Origin: Peptococcaceae bacterium UBA5356
Lineage (GTDB): Bacteria; Bacillota; Peptococcia; DRI-13; DTU073
Direction: 5' to 3'
DNA: 22,501 bases
NCBI GenBank assembly: GCA_002407935.1
Contig: DHPU01000062.1
Location: 1-22,501, forward strand
In this document: piece after piece, positions 8,760 through 16,069 of the stretch
Layout: every line of letters begins with the position of its first letter
How positions within the stretch are numbered: the stretch's first letter is position 1
The notes under the pieces: model-generated
The model's database searches: none
The model's input: the letters and a program-made list of their open reading frames with translations, nothing else
Told to the model about the DNA's origin: nothing
Translations under genes and position numbers: made by a program

Positions 8760-9212
8760 GTGAAAGCATTAAGACAAAGAAAAATAAAAGAAATAATCAA
8801 AAATCGGCAGATCTCCACGCAAGAAGAATTAGCTGATGCTTTAAAAGAGGCTGGCTTTAAGGTAACCCAGGCCACCGTGTCTCGGGACATTAAAGAACTA
8901 CGTCTCATCAAAATTGCACAAAAAAACAATACCTATGTTTACGGCCTTCCGATTGAACAAGGAATTATTCATAATGAAGAACGGGTTCGGATGATGATGC
9001 AGGAATTAGTGATTGATTTAAATTCTAGTGAAAACATTGTGGTTATCAAGACTCATCCCGGTAATGCTCATGGGATAGCGTCATTGGTAGATGAGTTCAA
9101 CTGGGAGAGTGTCATTGGCACACTGGCAGGAGATGATACTATTTTATTGATCATCAAACCTAGAGCTAATGTGAATATTATTTTGCAAAAAATAAAAAGC
9201 TTAAGGGAATAG
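8760..9212 (+). CDS. argR: Arginine repressor ArgR
   Basis: ArgR/AhrC is a hexameric regulator that represses arginine synthesis and may activate catabolism, with L-arginine as co-effector. The 150-residue protein has an N-terminal winged helix (1-70) with the recognition segment QATVSRDIKELRLIK (37-51). Its C-terminal oligomerisation and arginine-binding domain contains HPGNAHGIASLVD and GTLAGDDTILLI (120-131, with the arginine-binding aspartates 125-126). The start is a GTG at 8760 after AAAGGAGGG (8744-8752). As is common in spore formers, it lies between nadK and recN, away from arginine genes. I saw no clear ARG box near it. Confidence 0.96.
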   Translation: MKALRQRKIKEIIKNRQISTQEELADALKEAGFKVTQATVSRDIKELRLIKIAQKNNTYVYGLPIEQGIIHNEERVRMMMQELVIDLNSSENIVVIKTHPGNAHGIASLVDEFNWESVIGTLAGDDTILLIIKPRANVNIILQKIKSLRE

Positions 9213-9232
9213 ATGCTGGAGATGATTGCGAA

Positions 9233-10909
9233 ATGATTGAATATATCTCTATTAAAAATTTTGCACTGATTGAAGATGTAACTTTGCGTTTTTCTGGTAA
9301 TTTCAATGTTCTTACCGGTGAAACAGGCACTGGTAAATCGATTATTGTTGATGCCCTGTCTATTCTTTTAGGTGGACGTGCCCAGTCGGACTTTATTCGT
9401 TCAGGAACGGATAAAGCAGTCCTAGAAGGAGCCTTTTACTTGCCGTCTCGTTATACAGTTAGGGAGCTTCTGGAGGAGCTGGGATTGGAAAGTGACGACA
9501 GCACTTTAATTTTGAGTCGGGAAATTGCCCTTAATGGACGTAATCTTTGCCGTATTAATGGTCGTCTGCTTACTTTAGGTCAATATAGGCAATTTGGCTT
9601 AGCGATTGTAGATATTCATGGACAGCATGACCATCAGTCTCTCCTCCAAGAAGATAAGCATCTGGAGTTTTTAGATCGGTTTGGAGGGGCAGAAGAACTA
9701 CAATTAAAAAATGAGGTGAAAGCAAGATACATTAGTTATCTTGCTACCAAAAAAGAACTTGAAGAATTAAAGGCTTCAGAACAAGAACGGCTGCAAAAAA
9801 TTGATTTTTTAAATTTTCAAGTAGAAGAGATTAAGCAGGCTCATTTACAACCGGGGGAAATGGAAAAACTGACTCAGGAAGTGAATCTGCTCACACATGC
9901 GAGTAAAATAAGTGAAAATTTAAACCAGGCTTATTATCAACTGTTTGGTGAGGAAAGAGGTAATTCTGCTTATGACCTTTTAAGTAAAGCTTTAGGAAAT
10001 CTTCAGGAGATTAAAATGTTGGATCCTTCCTTGGAAAAGCTGGGAAACCAGTTAGAACCTGCTCTTTATCTGTTGGAGGAAGGAGCATTGCAAATCAGAA
10101 CATATATGGAAGATCTTGAATATTCCCCAGAAAAACTTGACCAAAGTGAAAAAAGGTTGCATTTATTGCAAGATTTATGTAAAAAATACGGGGCAACTTT
10201 GGAAGATGTTCTGGCTTATGCGGAAAAATCTACCATAGAATTAAATAAATGGCTGTCTAGTTCGGAAAGATTACAAAGTGTAAAGGAAGAGTTAACGAAA
10301 AGATTTGAGGAATATCGTTTAAAAGCAGAGCGATTATCCAGCCAGAGAAAAATATTGGGACAATTATTGGAAGCGAAAGTTACCGCTCAGTTAGTGGAGT
10401 TAGCGATGCCTTATATTCGTTTTTCGGTTAATTTACTTCCTTGCACGCCGACTGCTCAAGGTCTTGATCAAGTGAATTTTTTAATTTCACCAAACCCGGG
10501 AGAACCATTAATGCCAGTAGCCAAAATTGCTTCCGGAGGGGAATTATCCAGAATAATGCTGGCTCTAAAAACGATTCTAGCGGAAATAGACGGGATGGGA
10601 ACGCTTGTTTTTGATGAGATTGATTCAGGTATTGGAGGCAAAGCTGCCCAAAAGGTAGCAGAAAAATTGGAAGAAATCAGTAAGAGTCAACAGGTTGTTT
10701 GTGTGACACATTCTCCTCTGATTGCTGCTTTAGCCGATCACCATCTTGTTTTAGAAAAAGAAGTGAAGCAGGAACGAACAAGAACAATTGTTCGCGAATT
10801 ACAGGAAAGCGAAAGGGTGGAGGAACTTGCTCGTATGCTAGGTGGCGAAAATCCTTCAAGCGATTTAAAAAAACATGCTTCATCAATTTTAAAAAGGAAA
10901 GAAGACTAG
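9233..10909 (+). CDS. recN: DNA repair protein RecN
   Basis: RecN is an SMC-like ATPase that acts early in double-strand-break repair. The 558-residue protein begins with an ABC half-site containing Walker A GETGTGKS (29-36). A long coiled-coil-rich middle follows (about 155-380, Glu/Lys/Leu rich), then the signature ASGGELSR (433-440) and Walker B LVFDEIDSGIGGKAA (from about 457). A histidine switch lies in VVCVTHSPLIAA. The ATG at 9233 follows GGAG (9218-9221) at 11 bases. It is the last gene of the operon and is followed by a strong terminator. Confidence 0.97.
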   Translation: MIEYISIKNFALIEDVTLRFSGNFNVLTGETGTGKSIIVDALSILLGGRAQSDFIRSGTDKAVLEGAFYLPSRYTVRELLEELGLESDDSTLILSREIALNGRNLCRINGRLLTLGQYRQFGLAIVDIHGQHDHQSLLQEDKHLEFLDRFGGAEELQLKNEVKARYISYLATKKELEELKASEQERLQKIDFLNFQVEEIKQAHLQPGEMEKLTQEVNLLTHASKISENLNQAYYQLFGEERGNSAYDLLSKALGNLQEIKMLDPSLEKLGNQLEPALYLLEEGALQIRTYMEDLEYSPEKLDQSEKRLHLLQDLCKKYGATLEDVLAYAEKSTIELNKWLSSSERLQSVKEELTKRFEEYRLKAERLSSQRKILGQLLEAKVTAQLVELAMPYIRFSVNLLPCTPTAQGLDQVNFLISPNPGEPLMPVAKIASGGELSRIMLALKTILAEIDGMGTLVFDEIDSGIGGKAAQKVAEKLEEISKSQQVVCVTHSPLIAALADHHLVLEKEVKQERTRTIVRELQESERVEELARMLGGENPSSDLKKHASSILKRKED

Positions 10910-10939
10910 ACTATAAAAAAGAAAAATATTTCCTGTATT

Positions 10940-10978
10940 AAAAAGAGCTTCTCAAGAAGAGTAGCTCTTTTTGTTTTT
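10940..10978 (+). terminator. Intrinsic terminator after recN
   Basis: A ten-base-pair stem (10940-10949 with 10963-10972, core AGAGCT/AGCTCT) encloses a 13-base loop and runs into TTTTTGTTTTTG. It ends the folD-recN operon. The remaining sequence to 11070 is AT-rich, and I could not find a convincing sigma-F or sigma-G promoter in it. Confidence 0.85.
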
Positions 10979-11120
10979 GAGATGCTTTATAGTGGGGAAA
11001 CTTGTCGTTGCAGGTACTATTTATGCTTTGTTTTCAAACATAAAAAAACTAGTTTTCGGTTAATTTAAAAATGAAGATTACAGTAAGGAGGGATTTGCCG
11101 AAATATAGGAGGACAAAAAA

Positions 11121-12476
11121 TTGAGAGCATTAAGAAGAAGGCAAGTTTTGGTTTTACTTTTAGTATTCACTTTTTTATTTATTTTTATGACTCCTCAGTT
11201 TCAAAGTTACTATTATCTTCAGGAAAAACAACGTTTTACTGTTGGGGAACCCTTGGAAATACTCTTAAAGTTACCTCCTTCAATCTTGAAGACAATCAAT
11301 GTTTATGTGCGAGAAGGTGAAAAACTCCTGGCTATTGATGGACAAGATTTTAAGCAGGAAAAATACATTTTAGGGGCCAATTCACCTGTTTTGGTTAAAC
11401 CAGGCAATATAAGTCTGGAATTAAAATTGTTTGGCATCATCCCACTTAAAAAAATAATGGTAGATGTCGTTCCCGATATACGCCTTATTCCCGGAGGACA
11501 TTCAATCGGGGTTTTATTAAGAACAGAAGGTGTAATGGTGATTGGTTATTCTCCCATTATTAATCAGCAAAATGAACCAAGCTTTCCGGCGCGAGATGCG
11601 GATATCAGAGTGGGAGATGTGCTTATTCGTATTAATGGAATTAAGGTTACGTCTGATGATCAGGTACGGGAAATCATTAAAGAGGCAAGTAGTACAGACC
11701 AAGGAATAACTATAAATATCAAAAGAGCAGGGCATTTATTAGAAAGGGTTGTCTATCCTCGGTACTGCCAAGACACTAAATCGCATAGGATTGGTTTGTT
11801 TGTCAGAGATAATGCAGGTGGGGTAGGTACTTTAACCTTTTACGATCCGCTTAGCAAAAAATATGGAGCACTGGGTCATGTGATCACGGACAGTGAAACA
11901 AATCAGAAACTCAAGATTAGACAAGGCAAAATTTTCTCAGCTTCTATTGAGAATATCCAAAAGGGAAGGATCGGTAATCCAGGTGAAAAAATAGGTGTCT
12001 TTCTAGAAAATACGGAGTTTGGTAATATTGAAAAAAATGAAATGTGTGGGATCTATGGAACAATGCAAAAAGAAATGACTAATGCAGTGTATCATTCTCC
12101 CTTACCGGTAGTATTTTCTAACCAAATTCGTAGCGGTAAAGCACAGATCTTAACGGTAGTTCATGGTCAAGAGATTAAAAAATACGATATTATCATTGAA
12201 AAACTTCTCCCTGGTAGACTAGATGGAAAAAATATGATTATCCGCATTACCGATCCTAAGTTATTAGAAGAAACAGGAGGGATAGTGCAAGGCATGAGCG
12301 GTAGTCCGATCATTCAGGATGGCAAGATAGCTGGTGCTGTAACTCATGTTTTTGTAAATGATCCCTCCCGAGGTTATGGTGTTTTTATAGAGAATATGCT
12401 TTTTGAAGCAGAGATTATTAATAAACAAAAACAAATCCTGGGAAGATTATCCCGGGATTTGTTTTATTTTAGCTGA
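11121..12476 (+). CDS. spoIVB: SpoIVB peptidase (sporulation signalling serine protease)
   Basis: SpoIVB is secreted from the forespore into the intermembrane space, where it triggers SpoIVFA cleavage and hence pro-sigma-K processing in the mother cell. The 451-residue protein has an N-terminal membrane/signal segment (9-24), a PDZ domain (about 120-205, with DADIRVGDVLIRINGIKV) and an S55 peptidase domain. That domain contains the catalytic histidine in ALGHVITD (H253) and the nucleophile motif GMSGSPII (391-398), then THVFVNDPSRGYGVF. The start is a TTG at 11121 with AGGAGG at 11107-11112. It lies between recN and spo0A, its conserved place. The last 13 or so codons contain the gene's own terminator stem. 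Confidence 0.96.
   Translation: MRALRRRQVLVLLLVFTFLFIFMTPQFQSYYYLQEKQRFTVGEPLEILLKLPPSILKTINVYVREGEKLLAIDGQDFKQEKYILGANSPVLVKPGNISLELKLFGIIPLKKIMVDVVPDIRLIPGGHSIGVLLRTEGVMVIGYSPIINQQNEPSFPARDADIRVGDVLIRINGIKVTSDDQVREIIKEASSTDQGITINIKRAGHLLERVVYPRYCQDTKSHRIGLFVRDNAGGVGTLTFYDPLSKKYGALGHVITDSETNQKLKIRQGKIFSASIENIQKGRIGNPGEKIGVFLENTEFGNIEKNEMCGIYGTMQKEMTNAVYHSPLPVVFSNQIRSGKAQILTVVHGQEIKKYDIIIEKLLPGRLDGKNMIIRITDPKLLEETGGIVQGMSGSPIIQDGKIAGAVTHVFVNDPSRGYGVFIENMLFEAEIINKQKQILGRLSRDLFYFS
12428..12470 (+). terminator. Terminator embedded in the 3' coding end of spoIVB
   Basis: The arm at 12428-12443 pairs with 12450-12465, giving about 16 base pairs with one T-G wobble, around the six-base loop AGATTA. 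It is followed by a T-rich tail, TTATTTTAG. The stop codon of spoIVB (12474-12476) lies downstream of the hairpin, so the stem and T tract are translated as the final residues. Confidence 0.82.
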
Positions 12477-12565
12477 TTTTAGCCAGAAATGGCGAAGAAT
12501 ATTTAATTTTATCAAAAAATAATAGAAAATAATTAGTTAAAATCAAGATAAAATGAGAGATCAAA

Positions 12566-12592
12566 GCAGGAAATAAAAACCAATTGTCGAAT
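12566..12592 (+). promoter_or_regulatory. Sigma-H promoter of spo0A
   Basis: The -35 GCAGGAAAT (12566-12574) matches the sigma-H consensus RnAGGAWWW at every position. The -10 GTCGAAT (12586-12592) matches RnnGAAT at every position, with an 11-base spacer. Transcription would start near 12600, about 35 bases before spo0A. Sigma-H control of spo0A is established in Bacillus and clostridia; here it is read from sequence only. Confidence 0.8.
12585..12591 (+). promoter_or_regulatory. Spo0A binding site (0A box) over the spo0A -10
   Basis: TGTCGAA is a perfect 0A box and overlaps the sigma-H -10 element by six bases. Bound Spo0A would compete with or modulate RNA polymerase at its own promoter. 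A weaker one-mismatch copy, TGGCGAA, lies at 12490-12496. Confidence 0.65.
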
Positions 12593-12634
12593 TGTAATTA
12601 AAGGTATTAATAAACAAATTATTAAGGAGGGAAA

Positions 12635-13432
12635 ATGATGTTTAAAGAGATCAAAACACTTATCGCCGATGATAACAAAGACTTTGTAGATATTTTGCAG
12701 GATTACTTCGATAGGCAAGACGACATAAGTATTGTCGGCACCGCGTACAATGGTTTGGAAGCTCTTGATTTAATTTCCAGTCAATCACCGGATGTGCTAA
12801 TTTTAGATATTATCATGCCACATCTAGATGGGATAGGGGTACTGGAAAGAATGGCGGCAGCAGATTATCTGGATAGACCTAAAATCATTCTTTTAACCGC
12901 TTTTGGGCAGGAGTCCATGATTCAAAAAGCTCTTGAATTAGGAGCAGATTATTTTATTCTGAAGCCTTTTGACTTAGATACTTTGGCTAATCGGTTGCGC
13001 CAGTTAGTAGAGGAGAACGGTTCTGTTAATAAGCCTAGCTCTTCGATAATTGGTTACCAAAAACCTTTGATTCGTTCTAGAAATCTCGACTTGGAAGTTA
13101 CCAATATTATTCATCAAATGGGCGTACCGGCACATATTAAAGGCTATCAATATTTGAGAGATGCCATCTTGTTAGTGATTAATGAAATGAGTCTTTTAGG
13201 TGCTGTAACCAAAGAATTATATCCCAATATCGCCGAAAAATATGAGACAACTCCTAGCCGAGTAGAACGAGCGATTCGCCATGCCATTGAATTGGCTTGG
13301 GATCGTGGAAACGTGGAAATGATGAATAAATTTTTTGGTTATACCATTAACCTGGAACGTGGTAAACCAACTAATTCAGAGTTCATTGCCATGGTGGCGG
13401 ATAAATTACGATTAGGAACTAAAGCTTGTTAA
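12635..13432 (+). CDS. spo0A: Sporulation response regulator Spo0A
   Basis: Spo0A is the master regulator of sporulation entry, activated by phosphorylation. The 265-residue protein has a receiver domain (about 7-125) with acidic residues in LIADDN (D12, D13), the phosphorylated aspartate in LILDIIMP (D58), T88 and K110. A linker leads to the Spo0A-specific DNA-binding domain (about 150-265), with HIKGYQYLRDAI and the recognition segment SRVERAIRHAIELAW (208-222). AAGGAGGG (12624-12631) serves two adjacent ATGs at 12635 and 12638; the second has better spacing. It stands alone between two terminators, under a sigma-H promoter. Confidence 0.98.
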   Translation: MMFKEIKTLIADDNKDFVDILQDYFDRQDDISIVGTAYNGLEALDLISSQSPDVLILDIIMPHLDGIGVLERMAAADYLDRPKIILLTAFGQESMIQKALELGADYFILKPFDLDTLANRLRQLVEENGSVNKPSSSIIGYQKPLIRSRNLDLEVTNIIHQMGVPAHIKGYQYLRDAILLVINEMSLLGAVTKELYPNIAEKYETTPSRVERAIRHAIELAWDRGNVEMMNKFFGYTINLERGKPTNSEFIAMVADKLRLGTKAC

Positions 13433-13455
13433 AGGTAATCCTAATAATAGTTGTG

Positions 13456-13489
13456 AAAAAATGGGGTTTGAAAAAGCCCCATTTTTTTT
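13456..13489 (+). terminator. Intrinsic terminator after spo0A
   Basis: The arm at 13456-13469 pairs with 13474-13487 (core ATGGGG/CCCCAT with one T-G wobble) around a GAAA loop, and ends in an eight-T run. It is strong and U-tailed, and its A-rich 5' side could also work on the other strand. Confidence 0.88.
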
Positions 13490-13538
13490 ATGCCTTTGAA
13501 CATACTAAAAGAAGTATTATATTTTTTGAGGTCTTGCC

Positions 13539-14657
13539 ATGGTTTTAGCCGGAAAAATAAAAGTTGATAAAAAAACAAAAAATCTTGTTAAACGTCTTCG
13601 ACCTCAAGAAATAGCGGTGATAGATCATGCTGATTTGGATGAATTATCGGCGCTTTCTTTAGTTAAAGCAAAGGTGAAAGCGGTAATTAATGCCAGTCCA
13701 TCGATGACGGGTAATTACCCAAATTTAGGCCCTTTAATATTGCTGAATTATCAGATCCCTCTTTTAGATAATGTAGGTCCAGCGATCATGACCCTACAAG
13801 ATAATCAGTATGTGGAGATTAGAAAAAACGAGATTTATCTAAATCAGCATTTATGGGGGCAAGGAGTAAGACAAACTAAAGAAAAACTACAGAGGACATT
13901 GCAAGATAGTAAAAATAATCTGCACCATAGCTTAAGTAGCTTTATTGACAATACTTTATTTAGAGCCGGCTTAGAACGAAAAATAGTTTTAGAAAAATTA
14001 GCAGTGCCTCCATTGAAGCAGCAAATTAAAGACAAACATGCGTTGATTGTAGTAAGAGGGCAAGGATATTTAGCGGATCTTAGAGCGATCAAATCATATA
14101 TTAATGACCTCAAACCTGTCTTAATTGGTGTTGATGGTGGTGCGGATGCTTTAAGGGAAAATGGTTATCGACCCGACCTTATTTTGGGTGATATGGATAG
14201 TGTTAGTGATGAGGCTCTGCAAGGTGGTTCTGAATTAGTTGTTCATGCTTATGCAAACGGAGATGCCCCTGGGATAGAAAGAATCAAAAAGCTAGGATTA
14301 ACGGCAAAAATCTTCCCTGCCCCGGGTACCAGTGAAGATGCGGCAATGCTTCTTGCTCATCAGTGCGGGGCCAACCTTATTGTAGCCGTAGGCACTCATA
14401 CCAGTATGATCGATTTTTTGGAAAAAGGACGTCGGGGCATGGCCAGTACAATTCTGACTAGGATTAAAGTAGGGGAGATTTTGGTAGATGCTAAAGGGGT
14501 AAGTAAACTGTATCCTGGTAAAGATAATTTTAAATCAGTTATTAAGTTAATACTGGCTGCCTGTCTCCCTTTAATCATTCTTGTTTCAACATCCTCTCTT
14601 TTTTCTCAGATAACCAGATTACTGTGGTTAAAGGTTAAATTGTTGTTTAGATTTTAG
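13539..14657 (+). CDS. steA: SteA-like cell-separation protein (thiamine pyrophosphokinase-like fold)
   Basis: The product resembles SteA, characterised in Corynebacterium as a membrane-associated factor for daughter-cell separation. The 372-residue protein has an N-terminal domain (1-160, with INASPSMTGNYPNLGP), a thiamine-pyrophosphokinase-like domain (about 165-320) with GVDGGADAL (197-205) and PDLILGDMDS (212-221), and one C-terminal membrane segment (about 334-353). The TPK-like motifs are kept, but no thiamine role is implied. The ATG at 13539 follows GAGGT (13528-13532). A possible promoter (TTGAAC at 13496, TATATT at 13518) would give a leader too short to keep the ribosome binding site. 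The SteB-like gene follows directly, as in actinobacteria. Confidence 0.85.
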   Translation: MVLAGKIKVDKKTKNLVKRLRPQEIAVIDHADLDELSALSLVKAKVKAVINASPSMTGNYPNLGPLILLNYQIPLLDNVGPAIMTLQDNQYVEIRKNEIYLNQHLWGQGVRQTKEKLQRTLQDSKNNLHHSLSSFIDNTLFRAGLERKIVLEKLAVPPLKQQIKDKHALIVVRGQGYLADLRAIKSYINDLKPVLIGVDGGADALRENGYRPDLILGDMDSVSDEALQGGSELVVHAYANGDAPGIERIKKLGLTAKIFPAPGTSEDAAMLLAHQCGANLIVAVGTHTSMIDFLEKGRRGMASTILTRIKVGEILVDAKGVSKLYPGKDNFKSVIKLILAACLPLIILVSTSSLFSQITRLLWLKVKLLFRF

Positions 14658-14678
14658 GGGGTTTGGGGGGGTTAAAAT

Positions 14679-15278
14679 ATGATTGTTGATTTTAAATATC
14701 ATATGGCCTCATTAGTTGCTGTCTTTCTGGCTTTAGGATTGGGCATTTTTATGGGAAGTACGGTGTTAGGGGAAAGCTTAGTGGGTAATCTGGTAGAGGA
14801 ACAGGAGCACATCGTGAGGCGTTTAGAAGCAGATTATGAGGTTTTAAAAGAGGAGTTGAAAATATCACGTCAGGAAATAAAGAAACAAAAAGAAATTAAT
14901 GATGCTTATCAACGTTATGCTGAAGAAACATTACCCTTTATGCTGAAAGATAAATTAAAGGGTAGAAGAGTAGCTGTTATTGAGCATACTATGTTGGAAA
15001 AAACGCAAGTCAGTTTATTTACCAAAGGGCTAGAGCTTGCCGGGGCTCAATTGTTTCTTAATTTTAGCCTGAGTGATGATTTTAATTTATTAAGAGAAGC
15101 TTGTAATATCGATACTGTAGTCGTTTTGGGAGAAAAGAAAGCTGATTTAGAGCTTCTTTCCAGAATTAAAGGTTGTAATATAGCGGTTTATACTTTGGAA
15201 ACAGAGAATAAAAAAACTTCTTACGATCATATTCCGAGTTTGGTATCCTTAATTTTAAGTATCGCTCAGGGTGAATAG
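14679..15278 (+). CDS. steB: SteB/MctB-like membrane coiled-coil protein (DUF3186 family)
   Basis: This 199-residue protein starts with the family signature MIVDFKYHMASLVAVFLALG, a single membrane segment (about 9-29) and a coiled coil (about 35-85), followed by a short alpha/beta domain. Relatives are annotated as copper transporter MctB in mycobacteria and as SteB in Corynebacterium, where SteB partners SteA in cell separation. It is clearly shorter than mycobacterial MctB, and the visible sequence has only two cysteines and no obvious copper site, so the cell-separation role is the better guess. Its ribosome binding site is an unusual GGGGGGG tract (14665-14671), 7 bases from the ATG. Confidence 0.82.
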   Translation: MIVDFKYHMASLVAVFLALGLGIFMGSTVLGESLVGNLVEEQEHIVRRLEADYEVLKEELKISRQEIKKQKEINDAYQRYAEETLPFMLKDKLKGRRVAVIEHTMLEKTQVSLFTKGLELAGAQLFLNFSLSDDFNLLREACNIDTVVVLGEKKADLELLSRIKGCNIAVYTLETENKKTSYDHIPSLVSLILSIAQGE

Positions 15279-15306
15279 TGAAGCAAAGGGAGGATGGATT
15301 AGGAGC

Positions 15307-15990
15307 ATGGTTTCAGTAAGTGTACTTATTCCGGCATATAATGAAGAGCAGCGAGTGGGTAAGACGATTACCTCTTTATGGTCAACAGGAAAGGTGCAGG
15401 AAATAATCGTTATTGATGATGGATCAACTGATTATACCGGTGCAGTTGCTGCAAAATATGGGGCGAGAGTTATCCGCTTAGTGCAGAATCAGGGAAAAGG
15501 CAAGGCCCTAACAGTGGGCTTTTCTTTCCAACAAGGAGAGTTTGTCCTCCTCGTGGATGCTGATTTACAAGAAAGTGCAGGAGAGACACTAAAGTTGCTT
15601 GATCCGATTTTGAAAAACCAAGCTGATTTAGCTGTAGCTCTTTTTACACCTGAAAAAAGCGGAAAAGGCTTTGGGTTAGCACGCCAAACAGCTCAGGCTG
15701 GTATTAAATATCTTACCGGAGCGATGAGTAAGTCTCCTCTTTCCGGACAGCGCGCGGCTAAACAGAAGGTATGGGCCGATTTGCTTCCTTTTTCTGATGG
15801 ATTTGGAATGGAAGTAGGCATGTATATAGATGCTCTGCAAAAAGGATATCGAGTGATGGAAATACCCTTGGATTTAGCTCATTGTCCACCGGGCAGAAAC
15901 TGGGCCGGCTTTTGGCATCGGGGCAGGCAATTTTATCACATTTGTAAAACACTTATGGCGAGAGCTAAAAATAAAAGCTCAAAGCTGTAG
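15307..15990 (+). CDS. Family 2 glycosyltransferase
   Basis: This 227-residue GT2 enzyme has a GT-A fold. It shows VSVLIPAYNEE (3-13), IVIDDGSTD (34-42) and the metal-binding DXD in LLVDADLQE (81-89). A late segment, DALQKGYRVMEIPL, is like that of dolichyl/undecaprenyl-phosphate sugar transferases. No membrane segment is evident. The donor and acceptor are unknown; envelope glycan or lipid-linked sugar synthesis is inferred from the neighbouring MraY-like gene. I prefer ATG 15307, where IPAYNE begins at the usual place. GGGAGG (15288-15293) is 13 bases upstream. A GTG at 15271 would overlap steB by 8 bases and add 12 atypical residues. Confidence 0.88.
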   Translation: MVSVSVLIPAYNEEQRVGKTITSLWSTGKVQEIIVIDDGSTDYTGAVAAKYGARVIRLVQNQGKGKALTVGFSFQQGEFVLLVDADLQESAGETLKLLDPILKNQADLAVALFTPEKSGKGFGLARQTAQAGIKYLTGAMSKSPLSGQRAAKQKVWADLLPFSDGFGMEVGMYIDALQKGYRVMEIPLDLAHCPPGRNWAGFWHRGRQFYHICKTLMARAKNKSSKL

Positions 15991-16069
15991 CCATTTTAAG
16001 CGGGAGGTCATAAAGATAGAACTATTAGATTTAGCTATTTTATTAGGCAGTTTTTTAATAACTGTAAAG

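Noticed and set aside
10699..10941. 80-codon + strand ORF overlapping the end of recN
   Set aside because: It is a shifted reading of recN with Ser/Cys/Lys-rich composition. The recN frame carries clear motifs through this region.
10979..11070. Forespore (sigma-F/G) promoter for spoIVB
   Set aside because: No site matched both halves of the consensus. The best candidate, CATAAAA, lacks the key T and has no convincing -35.
13496..13523. TTGAAC/TATATT as the steA promoter
   Set aside because: The 16-base spacer is acceptable, but the start point would fall on the ribosome binding site, so the leader would be too short.
13844..14113. 89-codon minus-strand ORF inside steA
   Set aside because: It lies wholly antisense to a well-supported gene, has no ribosome binding site, and encodes a Cys/Leu-rich protein with no recognisable motif.
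14657..14671. G-rich tract (G5, TTT, G7) considered as a G-quadruplex
   Set aside because: Only two G runs are present, so an intramolecular quadruplex would need splitting of the runs. It is better explained as an unusual ribosome binding site for steB.
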